This document shows, one piece after another, positions 36,256-44,832 of a DNA stretch of 64,000 bases (positions within the stretch are counted from its first letter, which is position 1; every line of letters starts with the position of its first letter). This DNA comes from Usitatibacter palustris (GTDB lineage: Bacteria; Pseudomonadota; Gammaproteobacteria; Burkholderiales; Usitatibacteraceae), in contig NZ_CP053073.1 in NCBI RefSeq assembly GCF_013003985.1, forward strand, positions 124,001-188,000. The letters are read 5' to 3'. The notes below the pieces were generated by a model. That model made no database searches and was not told where the DNA came from. It worked only from the letters and a program-made list of their open reading frames with translations. A program made the position numbers and the translations under genes.

Positions 36256-37226
36256 AAGCCGTGATCTGCTCGAAGCTCGAGGGCCCGGGCGCGCTCACGG
36301 TGGGCGAGCTTCCCGATCCGGTCGCGGGTCCCGGGCAAGTGCTCATCGAAGTGCGGGCGACCTCGCTCAACTTTCCCGACGCGCTGATGGTGCAGGGCCT
36401 CTACCAGGTGAAGCCGCCGCTGCCGTTCTCGCCGGGTGCTGAGCTCTCGGGGGTCGTGCGAGCGGTGGGCGAGGGCGTCACGAAACCGAAGGTCGGCGAT
36501 TCCGTCGTCGCGTTCGCGGGCCACGGCGGTTGCGCGCAACTCGTCGCTGTCGATGTTGCGCGCGTAGCACCCATGCCCGAGGGGCTCGACTTCGACGTGG
36601 CCGCGGCGTTCGGCCTCACTTACGGAACGGCACTGCACGCGCTGCGCGACTGCGGTCACCTGCAGAAGGGCGAAACGCTCGCGGTCCTCGGGGCTTCCGG
36701 CGGAACGGGCATTGCCGCCATCGAATGCGGCAAGGTGATGGGTGCGCGCGTCATCGCCTGCGCGTCCAGCGTCGAGAAGCTTTCGCTGTGCCGCGCGCAC
36801 GGCGCGGACGAGACGATCGACTATTCCACTGAAGACCTGCGCGCGCAGCTCGACGCCCTCACGCAGAAGAAGGGTGTGGACGTGGTGTTCGACGCGGTGG
36901 GTGGCTCATACACGGAGCCGGCGCTGCGGGCACTCGCCTGGCGCGGGCGCCACCTCGTGATCGGCTTCGCCGCGGGCGAGATCCCGCGCCCGCCGCTGAA
37001 CCTCGCACTCCTCAAGGAGCGCGCGATCCTCGGCGTCTACTGGGGCGACTGGACGCGCAAGGATCCCGCCGGCCACGCACGCAACATGGCCGATCTCGTC
37101 GCGTGGATCCGCAACGGAACGCTCAAGCCCGCCATCACCGAGCGCATCGGGCTCGACAAGGTGGCCGATGCGATCGCACGAATGATCAACCGCCGCGTCA
37201 TGGGCAAAGTCGTGGTGCTGCCATGA
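36252..37226 (+). CDS. NADPH:quinone oxidoreductase-like MDR enzyme
   Basis: 324 residues from ATG 36252 (ATGA overlap). Zinc-free medium-chain dehydrogenase of the quinone-oxidoreductase or enoyl reductase branch: LNFPDALMVQGLYQVKPPLP near residue 45, GAELSGVV, and nucleotide loop AVLGASGGTGIAAIE. No catalytic zinc cysteines are seen. It probably reduces an enone or 2-enoyl-CoA in the pathway encoded by the operon. Confidence 0.88.
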   Translation: MKAVICSKLEGPGALTVGELPDPVAGPGQVLIEVRATSLNFPDALMVQGLYQVKPPLPFSPGAELSGVVRAVGEGVTKPKVGDSVVAFAGHGGCAQLVAVDVARVAPMPEGLDFDVAAAFGLTYGTALHALRDCGHLQKGETLAVLGASGGTGIAAIECGKVMGARVIACASSVEKLSLCRAHGADETIDYSTEDLRAQLDALTQKKGVDVVFDAVGGSYTEPALRALAWRGRHLVIGFAAGEIPRPPLNLALLKERAILGVYWGDWTRKDPAGHARNMADLVAWIRNGTLKPAITERIGLDKVADAIARMINRRVMGKVVVLP

Positions 37227-38011
37227 AGGGTTCTTCCGACCGCCGTTTCGTCACCGCGCTCGCGCGCGGCCTGGGAATACTCCGCTGCTTCTCGCGCAAG
37301 GACCGCGAACTCGGCAACACCGAGATCGCCAAGCGCACGCGCCTGCCCAAACCCACCGTCACGCGGCTCACATTTACGCTCACCCAGCTGGGCTACCTCA
37401 CGTACTCGCCCGACACCGGCCGCTACGCGCTCTCGGCGGGAGTGATGAGCTTCGGCCACGCGTATCTCGGCAACCTCGACGTGCGCAACGTCGCGCGCCC
37501 GCTCATGCAACAGCTCGCCGACGACATTCGCGCCACCGTGTCGCTGGGCGCGCCCGATCCCAGCGGCCAGCATCTCGTCTATCTCGAGATCTGCCGCAGC
37601 GCCCAGCAGATGTTCCACATCAGCCTCGACGTGGGCTCGCGCGTGCCGCACGGCTCGACCGCCATGGGCCGCGCACTGCTCGCCGCGATGCCGCAGGAGT
37701 TGCGCGAAGAGAAGATCGCGGGCTATCGCAAGAACACGCCCAAGCCGCAGTGGGACGAAATCGAGGCCGGCATCGAGCGCGCCGTGCGCGACTTCGAGCG
37801 CTACGGCTTCTGCCTGTCGGTGGGGGAGTGGAACAAGGACGTCTGGGCGGTCGGCGTGCCGATGACTTCCCGGGAAGGCAACCGCACCCTGGCCTTCAAC
37901 TGCAGCGGTCCGATCTTCGACATCACCCGCCAGAAGATCATTGCTGAAGTAGGCCCGCGGTTGTTGTCGCTCAGGGACAGGGTGGTGGCGGCGACCGGGG
38001 GCGTGTTCTAG
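37223..38011 (+). CDS. IclR family transcriptional regulator
   Basis: 262 residues from ATG 37223. Winged helix-turn-helix at about 20-75 (ALARGLGILRCFSRKD, NTEIAKRTRLPKPTVTRL), then the IclR ligand domain with DIRATVSLGAPD, PHGSTAMGRALLAAMP and GFCLSVGEWNKDVWAVGVPM. It is the last gene of the six-gene operon (four-base overlap). It probably controls this operon and perhaps the divergent importer, through the palindrome at 32304. Confidence 0.9.
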   Translation: MKGSSDRRFVTALARGLGILRCFSRKDRELGNTEIAKRTRLPKPTVTRLTFTLTQLGYLTYSPDTGRYALSAGVMSFGHAYLGNLDVRNVARPLMQQLADDIRATVSLGAPDPSGQHLVYLEICRSAQQMFHISLDVGSRVPHGSTAMGRALLAAMPQELREEKIAGYRKNTPKPQWDEIEAGIERAVRDFERYGFCLSVGEWNKDVWAVGVPMTSREGNRTLAFNCSGPIFDITRQKIIAEVGPRLLSLRDRVVAATGGVF

Positions 38012-38017
38012 CCGCAC

Positions 38018-38537
38018 TGTCATCCTGAGGGCCGCAGTTGCCCGAAGGACCTGCTTTCACGTTGGGGCCATCGACGAAGGGTTGATCCCGAGCCGGCCCC
38101 AACCTCTCCATCACAGGCCGCCGATCTCGCTACCCAAACTTGCGCTCGAGATTCCTGGCGCACCGGCGATCCTGCAGCAAGCGGTGGGGGGCCTCTCGTG
38201 ATCAACCCTTCGTCGATGGCTCAGCGCCGGAACCATCGGGGCGTCTCCAACAGCGGGGCGGCGCTGATCGAGACTTGAAGCCGCGTGCTCACAGCGTTGA
38301 TCGTCACCGGAGCGGTGATGCCAGCAGCCGCCCGCGACCTTCGACAGCGATGGGTGTGGGTCGAGAGGGGGTGTCACCTAGTGCTGCAGAACGGCGGTGC
38401 GCAAGGAATCTCGAGCGACATATGAAGTAGCGAGATCGATCCTCTTCCCGACGTAGTGGGCTCCCCCGGTTCGACCCCACCCATCGATGGCGAAGGTCGC
38501 GGGAGGAGAAGCAGGTCCTTCGCACGCTCAGGATGAC
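38018..38537. repeat. Mosaic of nested inverted repeats bounded by the dispersed repeat arms (R3)
   Basis: The 674 bases between the IclR gene and the next small gene (38012-38685) hold no convincing gene. Outer arms TGTCATCCTGAGGGCCGCAG (38018) and CTCAGGATGAC (to 38537) are those of the dispersed repeat, but the spacing is over 500 bases. Inside are at least three more inverted pairs: CATCGACGAAGGGTTGATC with GATCAACCCTTCGTCGATG; CTCGAGATTCCTGGCGCACC with its near complement downstream; and CGCGACCTTCGACAGCGATG with a near complement. It looks like other repeats inserted between the two halves of one palindrome. Confidence 0.75.
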
Positions 38538-38685
38538 CCCGCCGACGCCGGGTCATGTGTAATTCCGCACAAATCCGCGTCCACTATTTCATCCGTAGTC
38601 CGCTGATCCCTCCACCGAGAATGTCACGGTGGATGCGTACATTGGTCTCCAGCAGCAAACGCAACGAAACACCTGGGAGACACAT

Positions 38686-38916
38686 ATGTATACGCACGAA
38701 GCAGCCCTGATTCTCGTAGTCGCGATTCCCGTCCTCGCCATCGCCGGCATGAACCTGGCGCTAATGATCGGCGGAGAGCGCGGCACCCTCTTGATGCCGA
38801 CGAACACCGAGTTCGAAGCGCACGAATGCCCCGCCCTCGTCGTGGGTGCGATGGCCAAGGCGCGCGCGATCTCGATGCCCGCCGCCAACGACGTCGAAAT
38901 CCAGGAAGTGGCCTAA
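38686..38916 (+). CDS. Small single-pass membrane protein, GMNLxLM-GERGTL family (copy 1)
   Basis: 76 residues from ATG 38686, preceded by GGGAGA. One hydrophobic segment (AALILVVAIPVLAIAGMNLA) runs into L-M-I-G-G-E-R-G-T-L and a soluble acidic tail. The gene at 39375 encodes a clear paralogue with the same layout (GMNLMLMFEGERGTLIFP). No known family is recognised. The conserved E-R-G-T-L just behind the membrane segment is the most notable feature. Confidence 0.65.
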   Translation: MYTHEAALILVVAIPVLAIAGMNLALMIGGERGTLLMPTNTEFEAHECPALVVGAMAKARAISMPAANDVEIQEVA

Positions 38917-38926
38917 GCCGCCCGCC

Positions 38927-39139
38927 ATGGAAACCTTCGTCCTGCTCTACGGCCTGTCCTGCGCGTTCGTCTCCCTCCTGGGCGCCGGCGCCTGGCTGGC
39001 CGACCGCCGGGCCGCCGCCCGCCGGTCCGCTGCGGCCGAGCCGCACTCGCCGGTCTGGGTGTTCAACAACATGCCCGCCGGGGCGCTCGTGGATACCGAA
39101 CGGTCGGTCCGGGAATCGTCCAAGCGGAGTTTTGCGTGA
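38927..39139 (+). CDS. Small single-pass membrane protein
   Basis: 70 residues from ATG 38927, 10 bases after the previous stop. An N-terminal hydrophobic segment (FVLLYGLSCAFVSLLGAGAWLA) is followed by a basic Arg/Ala stretch (DRRAAARRSAAAEP) and a polar tail (VWVFNNMPAGALVDTE). No family is recognised. Translationally coupled by GTGA to a tiny downstream ORF, it is part of a small-protein operon. Confidence 0.5.
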   Translation: METFVLLYGLSCAFVSLLGAGAWLADRRAAARRSAAAEPHSPVWVFNNMPAGALVDTERSVRESSKRSFA

Positions 39140-39291
39140 AGATCATGATTAAACAGCCTTTTTCGCGCCGCCGCCCCTCCTGGCGCCAGGGTTTCGTGGC
39201 CTTGGCGCGCCAGGCGGAAGCCGAAAAGGGGCCCGAAAGGGCACTTCGTCCCCGGCTTTCGCCAGTTCGTCGCATGGCGCTGGTTGGCTAA
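39136..39291 (+). CDS. Tiny basic hypothetical protein
   Basis: 51 residues from GTG 39136, overlapping the previous stop by four bases (GTGA). It is strongly basic (FSRRRPSWRQGF; RPRLSPVRRM) with no membrane segment. Only coupling and codon pattern support it; it could equally be a noncoding spacer. Confidence 0.3.
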   Translation: MKIMIKQPFSRRRPSWRQGFVALARQAEAEKGPERALRPRLSPVRRMALVG

Positions 39292-39374
39292 CAGGGGGAC
39301 GCCTAAATTGGCGTCCATGCGCTGCATCTGAAACAGCGCCGAACCCAAAACCAGCCAAGCCAAGGAGCCCGAAA

Positions 39375-39602
39375 ATGAACCTGATCCAAGAATTTGCCCT
39401 GCTGTTTGCCGTCGCCGCCCCCGTCCTGACCATCCTCGGGATGAACCTGATGCTGATGTTCGAAGGCGAGCGCGGCACCCTGATCTTCCCGAGCCTGTCC
39501 GCCGAGATGCTCTCCGCTCCCCAGGGCGAGACGCCGGTGGCCCCGGTCCGGAACGTCCCCGCGAACGACCCGCACTACCCCGACTTCCGCCACGCGGCGT
39601 AA
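39375..39602 (+). CDS. Small single-pass membrane protein, GMNLxLM-GERGTL family (copy 2)
   Basis: 75 residues, ATG 39375 with a purine-rich site (AAGGAGCCCG) upstream. The hydrophobic segment FALLFAVAAPVLTILGMNLM is followed by L-M-F-E-G-E-R-G-T-L and a Pro-rich tail. Paralogue of the protein at 38686, sharing the P-V-L-x-I-x-G-M-N-L and G-E-R-G-T-L blocks. A 16-base GC palindrome (39613-39628) and a strong terminator (39663) follow it. Confidence 0.65.
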   Translation: MNLIQEFALLFAVAAPVLTILGMNLMLMFEGERGTLIFPSLSAEMLSAPQGETPVAPVRNVPANDPHYPDFRHAA

Positions 39603-39662
39603 GGGCAGCGCCGGGGCCGCGGCCCCGAACAAAGGTCTCCTTCGCACGACGGCAACACCTTG

Positions 39663-39692
39663 AAAGGCCGGACAAATGTCCGGCCTTTTTTT
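39663..39692 (+). terminator. Rho-independent terminator
   Basis: AAAGGCCGGAC, loop AAAT, GTCCGGCCTTT, followed by more Ts. An 11-bp stem with a T-tract, ending the small membrane-protein unit just before the dynamin-like gene. Confidence 0.88.
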
Positions 39693-39713
39693 CGCCTCCG
39701 GTATAGTGCGGGG

Positions 39714-41996
39714 ATGAGCGCCGTACCTGCCTCGACGACCCGTTTCGAAGCCGAGATCGCCCGGTACAACCGCTGGCGCGACGAGCTCACGCAATCGGTC
39801 CACGCGTACCACGACTGGCTCGAGGGCAATGGCCACCTCGACGTCCAGCAATCCATCCGTTTCTACGACCTGCTCGAGAACCTGAACAAGGGCCGGTTGA
39901 TGCTCGCCTTCCTCGCGGAGTTCTCGCGCGGCAAGTCCGAGCTCATCAACGCGCTCTTCTTCTCGAACTTCAAGGAACGGCTCCTGCCTTCCGACGTGGG
40001 CCGCACGACGATGTGCCCCACGGAGATCTTCCACGACCCGAACGAGGAGCCGTACCTCAAGCTCCTGTCGGTCGAGACGCGCTACCGCGACGAATCGATC
40101 ACGCAGCTGAAGAACCACGCGGTCGAGTGGAGCAAGATCCGCCTCAACACCAACTCCGCGGCCGACATGCAGAAGGCGTTGAAGGCGCTCGCGGATACCA
40201 AGAAGGTCTATGCGCTCGAGGCCCGGATGCTCGGCCTCGCGCCGATGTTGAACGAGAAGGGCGAGCTGCCCGGCGAAGAGGAGCTGGTCGAGGTCCCCGC
40301 GTGGCGCTACGCGATGATCAACTACCCGCATCCGCTGCTCAGCAACGGCCTCTCGATCCTCGATACCCCGGGCCTCAACGCGCTCGGCATGGAGCCCGAG
40401 CTCACGGTGAGCACGATCCCCAGCGCCCACGCGGTTCTCTTCCTGCTGTCGATCGACACCGGTGTCACGAAGAGCGACCTCGAGATCTGGGACCGCTACG
40501 TGCGCCCGGGCCTGCCGCAGAAGATCGCGGTACTGAACAAGATCGACCTCATGTGGGACGAGCTGAAGACGCCGACGGATGTCGACCGCGCGATCAACCG
40601 CATGATCGAGACCACCGGCCAGCAGCTGAACCTCCCGAAGGAGCGCATCTTCGCGCTCTCGGCGCAGAAGGCGTTGCTCGGGAAGATCCGCGAGGACGCG
40701 GGGCTCGTAAAGCGAAGCGGCATCGAGAACCTCGAGCGCTTTCTCGCCGATGAAGTCGTGCCGCTGCGCCGCTCGATCCTGTGCAAGGCCGTGGTGAGCG
40801 AGATCGGCGGGATGATGGCCTCGTCGCGCGCCTCCGTCGGCAAGCAGCAGGAAGCCAACCAGATGGCGGTCGCCGAGCTCCAGGGCCTGCAGGGCAAGAG
40901 CCGCGACGTCGTCACCAAGCTCTGGCAGAAGATCACGTCGGAGAAGAACGCGTACAACTCGGCGCTCGCCGAGTACAAGGTGAACAACGCGCAGTTCAAC
41001 GCCAAGCGCTCGGCGCTCATGGACATGTTGAACCCGCAGAAGCTCGACATGGCGCTCGCGAAGAGCGCGCAGTCGATCGAGGATTCGTGGACCACCGTCA
41101 CGCTCCAGCGCGGCATGCGCGAGCTCACGCGCGCGATGAGCGAGGACTTCGACACGGTCTACAAGGGCAGCGAGGACATCAAGAAGCTGATGCAGAGCGT
41201 GTACAACACGTTCATCCAGAAATTCGGCTTCCAGAAGATGCAGATTCCCTCGCTGGATCTCGAGTTGCACAGCACGAAGCTGAAGCTCCTCGTGGTCGAC
41301 ACCGACGCCTTCGCCAGCGACCCGGTGAACGTCCTGGGCCTCGAGAAGAGCTTCCTCGTGAAGAAGTTCTACCGCACGCTCGTGAACCAGGCGCGCGCGA
41401 TCTTCACCGACGCGAAGATCCAGACCGAACGCTGGATCCAGGCGGTGACGCTACCGCTGGAAACGCAGATCAAGGACCACAAGCAGCAGCTGCAGTCGCG
41501 CCTGGACAACCTCGCGAAGATCAACGAGAAGACCTCGTCGATCAACGAGCAGATGACCAAGCTGAGGGAAATCGAGGCCGATCTCCTCAAGCAGCGGCAG
41601 ATGATCGAGGGGCTGATCGCTCGCGTCTCCGCCCAGGAAGAGCGCACGCCGATTCCCGATACGGTGAACACCTCGTCGGTTCGTCCGCCCAATCCCTCGG
41701 TTCCGCCCGAGATGATGCAGACGACGAGGCTCGCCAGCTTCGAAGCACCCAAGCCCAAGGCGGCCGCGCCCGCCGCGCCCGCGAAGCCGCTCATCTCGGA
41801 TGACCTCATGTCGGAGATCGGTCAGGCGAAGCCGGCCGCTTCTGCTCCTGCTCCAGCTCCCGCACCTGCCGCCGCGAAGCCTTCGGACCTCGAGAAGACC
41901 CAGCAAGTCCCGGCGCTCGATCCCAACTGGCACCCCGAGGCCACGCAGCGCCTCGACGTCACGCCCAGCGACAAGACGCAGCGACTGCCGTCCTGA
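39714..41996 (+). CDS. Dynamin-like GTPase
   Basis: 760 residues from ATG 39714. Large bacterial GTPase that probably acts on membranes. G1 is F-S-R-G-K-S-E-L at about residue 74, G2 in SDVGRTTMCPT, G3 SILDTPGLNALG and G4 VLNKIDLMWD. A long helical stalk region with coiled-coil character follows (about 330-650), then a Pro/Ala-rich low-complexity tail (PAPAPAPAAAKP) ending in acidic and polar repeats (TQQVPALDPNWHPEATQRLD). No transmembrane segment is obvious. Independent transcription unit between a terminator and repeat R4. Confidence 0.85.
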   Translation: MSAVPASTTRFEAEIARYNRWRDELTQSVHAYHDWLEGNGHLDVQQSIRFYDLLENLNKGRLMLAFLAEFSRGKSELINALFFSNFKERLLPSDVGRTTMCPTEIFHDPNEEPYLKLLSVETRYRDESITQLKNHAVEWSKIRLNTNSAADMQKALKALADTKKVYALEARMLGLAPMLNEKGELPGEEELVEVPAWRYAMINYPHPLLSNGLSILDTPGLNALGMEPELTVSTIPSAHAVLFLLSIDTGVTKSDLEIWDRYVRPGLPQKIAVLNKIDLMWDELKTPTDVDRAINRMIETTGQQLNLPKERIFALSAQKALLGKIREDAGLVKRSGIENLERFLADEVVPLRRSILCKAVVSEIGGMMASSRASVGKQQEANQMAVAELQGLQGKSRDVVTKLWQKITSEKNAYNSALAEYKVNNAQFNAKRSALMDMLNPQKLDMALAKSAQSIEDSWTTVTLQRGMRELTRAMSEDFDTVYKGSEDIKKLMQSVYNTFIQKFGFQKMQIPSLDLELHSTKLKLLVVDTDAFASDPVNVLGLEKSFLVKKFYRTLVNQARAIFTDAKIQTERWIQAVTLPLETQIKDHKQQLQSRLDNLAKINEKTSSINEQMTKLREIEADLLKQRQMIEGLIARVSAQEERTPIPDTVNTSSVRPPNPSVPPEMMQTTRLASFEAPKPKAAAPAAPAKPLISDDLMSEIGQAKPAASAPAPAPAPAAAKPSDLEKTQQVPALDPNWHPEATQRLDVTPSDKTQRLPS

Positions 41997-41997
41997 T

Positions 41998-42102
41998 TGT
42001 CATCCTGAGGGGCGAATGCCCCGAAGGACCTGCTGGAACAGCGCCGCGGATTTGTTAACCCCCTAAAGCAGGTCCTTCGTCGCTGCGCTCCTCAGGATGA
42101 CA
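41998..42102. repeat. Dispersed palindromic repeat, copy R4
   Basis: Outer arms TGTCATCCTGAGG / CTCAGGATGACA and inner AAGGACCTGCT / AGCAGGTCCTT around TTTGTTAACCCCCT. It fills the space between the convergent dynamin-like and rng genes and probably serves both as a terminator. Confidence 0.88.
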
Positions 42103-42106
42103 GTGG

Positions 42107-43561
42107 CTAGACGAGAATCACGTCGAACTGCTCCTGCGTGTACGCCGTCTCCACCTGCATCGAAATCGGCTTCTTGATGAAGTCGCCGAGCATCGTGAGC
42201 GCCTGCGATTCCTCGTCGAGGAAGAGGTCGATCACCTTCTGCGAAGCGAGGATGCGGTATTCCTTCGCGCCGAACTGGCGATCGGCCCGCATGATCTCGC
42301 GCAGGATCTCGTAGCCGATCGTCTGGGCGGTCTTCAGCTCGCCGCGGCCTTCGCAGACCGGGCATGGCTCGCACAGCACGTGCGCGAGCGATTCGCGCGT
42401 GCGCTTGCGCGTCATCTCCACGAGCCCGAGTTGTGAAAAGCCGTTCACGGTGACGCGCGTGCGGTCCTTCGAGAGCGCCTTGCGGAACTCCGCGATCACG
42501 GCGTCGCGGTGCTCGGCGGTGTCCATGTCGATGAAGTCGACGATGATGATGCCGCCGAGGTTCCGCAGCCGCAGCTGGCGCGCGATCGCCTGCGTGGCCT
42601 CGAGGTTGGTCTTGAAGATCGTGTCGTCGAACGAGCGCCCGGAAACGAAGCCGCCGGTGTTCACGTCGACCGTCGTGAGCGCTTCGGTTTGGTCGATGAT
42701 CACGTAGCCGCCGCTCTTCAGGTCCACGCGCCGTCCGAGCGCCTTCTCGATCTCCTCCTCGACGGCGAAGAGATCGAAGAGCGGGCGCTCGCCCGAGTAG
42801 TGCTCGAGCAGCGGCAGCGCCTTCTGCGTGTAGCGCGCCGCGAAGTCGCTCAACTTCTGGAAGTTCTCGCGCGAGTCGCAGATGATGCGGCCGGTGTTGC
42901 TGGTGACCAGATCGCGCAGCACGCGGGTGGCGAGCGCGAGATCCTGGTAGAGCAGGGCCTGGGGGGCGGCCGTCGTCGCCGATTCCTGGATCTGTTTCCA
43001 GAGCATCACGAGATACTCGACGTCGGCTTTCAACTCGACTTCCGTCGCGGTCTCCGCGACCGTGCGCACGATGAAGCCACCCGATTCGCCCTCGGGAATG
43101 AGCGCGTGGAGTTTCTCGCGCAGGTGCTCGCGCTCGACTTCGTCCTCGATGCGCTGGGAGATGCCGATGTGCGGATCCTGCGGGAGGTACACGAGCAGGC
43201 GCCCTGCGAGCGAAACCTGCGTGGAAAGCCGCGCGCCCTTCGAGCCGATCGGATCCTTCACCACTTGCACAAGGAGCGTCTGGCCTTCGGAGAGGATGCG
43301 CTCGATGGGCCGCGGCTCGCCGCCGTTGGTGCGCGCCGACCAGATGTCGGCCACGTGCAGGAAGGCCGCGCGGGCAAGACCGATTTCCACGAAGGCACTC
43401 TGCATGCCCGGAAGCACGCGGCACACCCGCCCCAGGTAGACGTTGCCCACGATCCCGCGGCTGGAGTCGCGCTCGACGTGCAGCTCCTGCACGGCGCCCA
43501 GCTCCGTGACCGCGACCCGCGTCTCCTGCGGGGTGACGTTGATGAGGATTTGCTCGTTCAT
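42107..43561 (-). CDS. rng: Ribonuclease G
   Basis: 484 residues from ATG 43561, normal RNase G length. Endoribonuclease for 16S rRNA 5' maturation and mRNA decay. It begins MNEQILINVTPQETRVAV, has the S1 domain (GNVYLGRVCRVLPGMQSAFVE-type segment), the catalytic IIIVDFIDMD motif and the zinc-link C-E-P-C-P-V-C. The region between its start and maf carries a 30-bp inverted repeat. Last gene of the minus-strand housekeeping run. Confidence 0.95.
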   Translation of the reverse strand: MNEQILINVTPQETRVAVTELGAVQELHVERDSSRGIVGNVYLGRVCRVLPGMQSAFVEIGLARAAFLHVADIWSARTNGGEPRPIERILSEGQTLLVQVVKDPIGSKGARLSTQVSLAGRLLVYLPQDPHIGISQRIEDEVEREHLREKLHALIPEGESGGFIVRTVAETATEVELKADVEYLVMLWKQIQESATTAAPQALLYQDLALATRVLRDLVTSNTGRIICDSRENFQKLSDFAARYTQKALPLLEHYSGERPLFDLFAVEEEIEKALGRRVDLKSGGYVIIDQTEALTTVDVNTGGFVSGRSFDDTIFKTNLEATQAIARQLRLRNLGGIIIVDFIDMDTAEHRDAVIAEFRKALSKDRTRVTVNGFSQLGLVEMTRKRTRESLAHVLCEPCPVCEGRGELKTAQTIGYEILREIMRADRQFGAKEYRILASQKVIDLFLDEESQALTMLGDFIKKPISMQVETAYTQEQFDVILV

Positions 43562-43590
43562 CTGGAACCCCCAGCGTGAAACCAGGTTAG

Positions 43591-43738
43591 TCCGCAGATA
43601 AACGCAGATAAACGCAGATGAAGGGCAAGGTGGTCGGCCCGTGGCATGCACCTCGCAATTCGAAAATGGGTCGCTATCCTCTAGCCTCTTCCTCCATCAC
43701 GAAATTTCCATCTGCGTTTATCTGCGTTTATCTGCGGA
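43591..43738. repeat. Perfect 30-bp inverted repeat (TTTATCTGCG family)
   Basis: The left arm 43591-43620 (TCCGCAGATAAACGCAG...) is exactly complementary to the right arm 43709-43738 (...CTGCGTTTATCTGCGGA), with an 88-base loop. Each arm contains the 10-mer AGATAAACGC twice. Located upstream of rng, between rng and maf. A typical dispersed intergenic repeat; a regulatory role is unknown. Confidence 0.9.
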
Positions 43739-43755
43739 TACAAAGATTTTCGGTC

Positions 43756-44361
43756 TCAGGGGACCGTTACCCCGAATTCTCTCAGGAGCCGGGCGGTTTC
43801 GCACAACGGCAGTCCCATGACACCGGTGTAGCTTCCTTCGAGGCGCTCGACGAAGGCGCCGGCGCGGCCCTGGATCGCGTACGAGCCGGCGCGGTCGAAA
43901 GGCTCGCCGGTGGCCACGTACGACTCGATCTGCTCGGGCGTGAGGGTGACGAAGGTGACGAATGATTCGCTGACCACGATCTCGAAGCGGCTCTCGAAGA
44001 TCATCGCGACCGCAGTGAGTACGCGGTGGCGCGTGCCCGAGAGGAGCTTCAACATCCGCTCGGCGTCGTCGCGATCGAAGGGCTTGCCGAGGATCTCGCT
44101 GCCGAGTGCGACGGTGGTGTCGGCGGAGAGCACGGGTTTGCGCTGCAGCCCGCGGCGCATCGTGACGCGCTGCCATCCCGCTTCGGCCTTGAGGCGCGTC
44201 ACCCGGCGCACGTAGTCATCGGGCTGTTCGCCCGTCAGCACGGCCTCGCTCGTCTCGGTATCGGCGCGCATGCCCTCGCGAAAGAGCAGCGGCTCGAATT
44301 TCACCCCGATCTGCTGGAGAAGCTCCCTCCGGCGCGGGCTCCGGGAAGCAAGGTAGATCAT
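43756..44361 (-). CDS. maf: Maf-family nucleoside triphosphate pyrophosphatase
   Basis: 201 residues. House-cleaning dTTP/UTP or modified-nucleotide pyrophosphatase. It begins IYLASRSPRRRELLQQIG, has SADTTVALGSEILGKP and the family end QGRAGAFVERLEGSYTGVMG. It starts directly after the rlmH stop. The conserved genomic order rlmH-maf-rng supports the call. Confidence 0.94.
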   Translation of the reverse strand: MIYLASRSPRRRELLQQIGVKFEPLLFREGMRADTETSEAVLTGEQPDDYVRRVTRLKAEAGWQRVTMRRGLQRKPVLSADTTVALGSEILGKPFDRDDAERMLKLLSGTRHRVLTAVAMIFESRFEIVVSESFVTFVTLTPEQIESYVATGEPFDRAGSYAIQGRAGAFVERLEGSYTGVMGLPLCETARLLREFGVTVP

Positions 44362-44832
44362 CTACTCGCGATGATACGGATGTTTGGCGAGGATCGACCA
44401 GGCGCGGTAAAGCTGCTCGGCGAGGAGCACGCGCGCGAGCGCGTGCGGGAGCGTCATGACGGAGAGCGAGATGAGCTTGTTGGCGCGTTCCTTCACGGCC
44501 TCCGAGAGGCCATCCGCGCCGCCGATCACGAAGGCGGGGGCCGTTCCGTCGCGCATCCACTCGGACAGCATCACCGACAAGCCCTGCGTCGTGACGCTGC
44601 GGCCGCGCTCGTCGAGCGCAATGAGGGTCGCGCCATCGGGGACCGCCGCGAGGATGCGCTCGCCTTCGAGGGCCTTTGCCTTCTCGACTGTCTTTCCGGA
44701 ACCGCGATCGTCGGGCTTCAATTCGGTGAGCTCCACGCGCAACTCCGGCGGCATCCGGCGCGTGTACTCGTTGAAGCCTTCCTGGATCCAGCCGGGCATC
44801 TTGTGGCCCACGGCGATGATCGCCAGCCGCAT
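44362..44832 (-). CDS. rlmH: 23S rRNA (pseudouridine1915-N3)-methyltransferase RlmH
   Basis: 156 residues from ATG 44832, normal RlmH size. A SPOUT methyltransferase with the trefoil knot: [41 protein letters not shown] and the C-terminal HPYHRE that completes the active site. The start overlaps the rsfS stop by one base. Confidence 0.96.
   Translation of the reverse strand: MRLAIIAVGHKMPGWIQEGFNEYTRRMPPELRVELTELKPDDRGSGKTVEKAKALEGERILAAVPDGATLIALDERGRSVTTQGLSVMLSEWMRDGTAPAFVIGGADGLSEAVKERANKLISLSVMTLPHALARVLLAEQLYRAWSILAKHPYHRE

Noticed and set aside
38462-38490. tRNA-like T-arm (GGTTCGACCCC) in the repeat mosaic
   Set aside because: No acceptor stem, anticodon arm or CCA context could be fitted around it; it is part of an inverted repeat.
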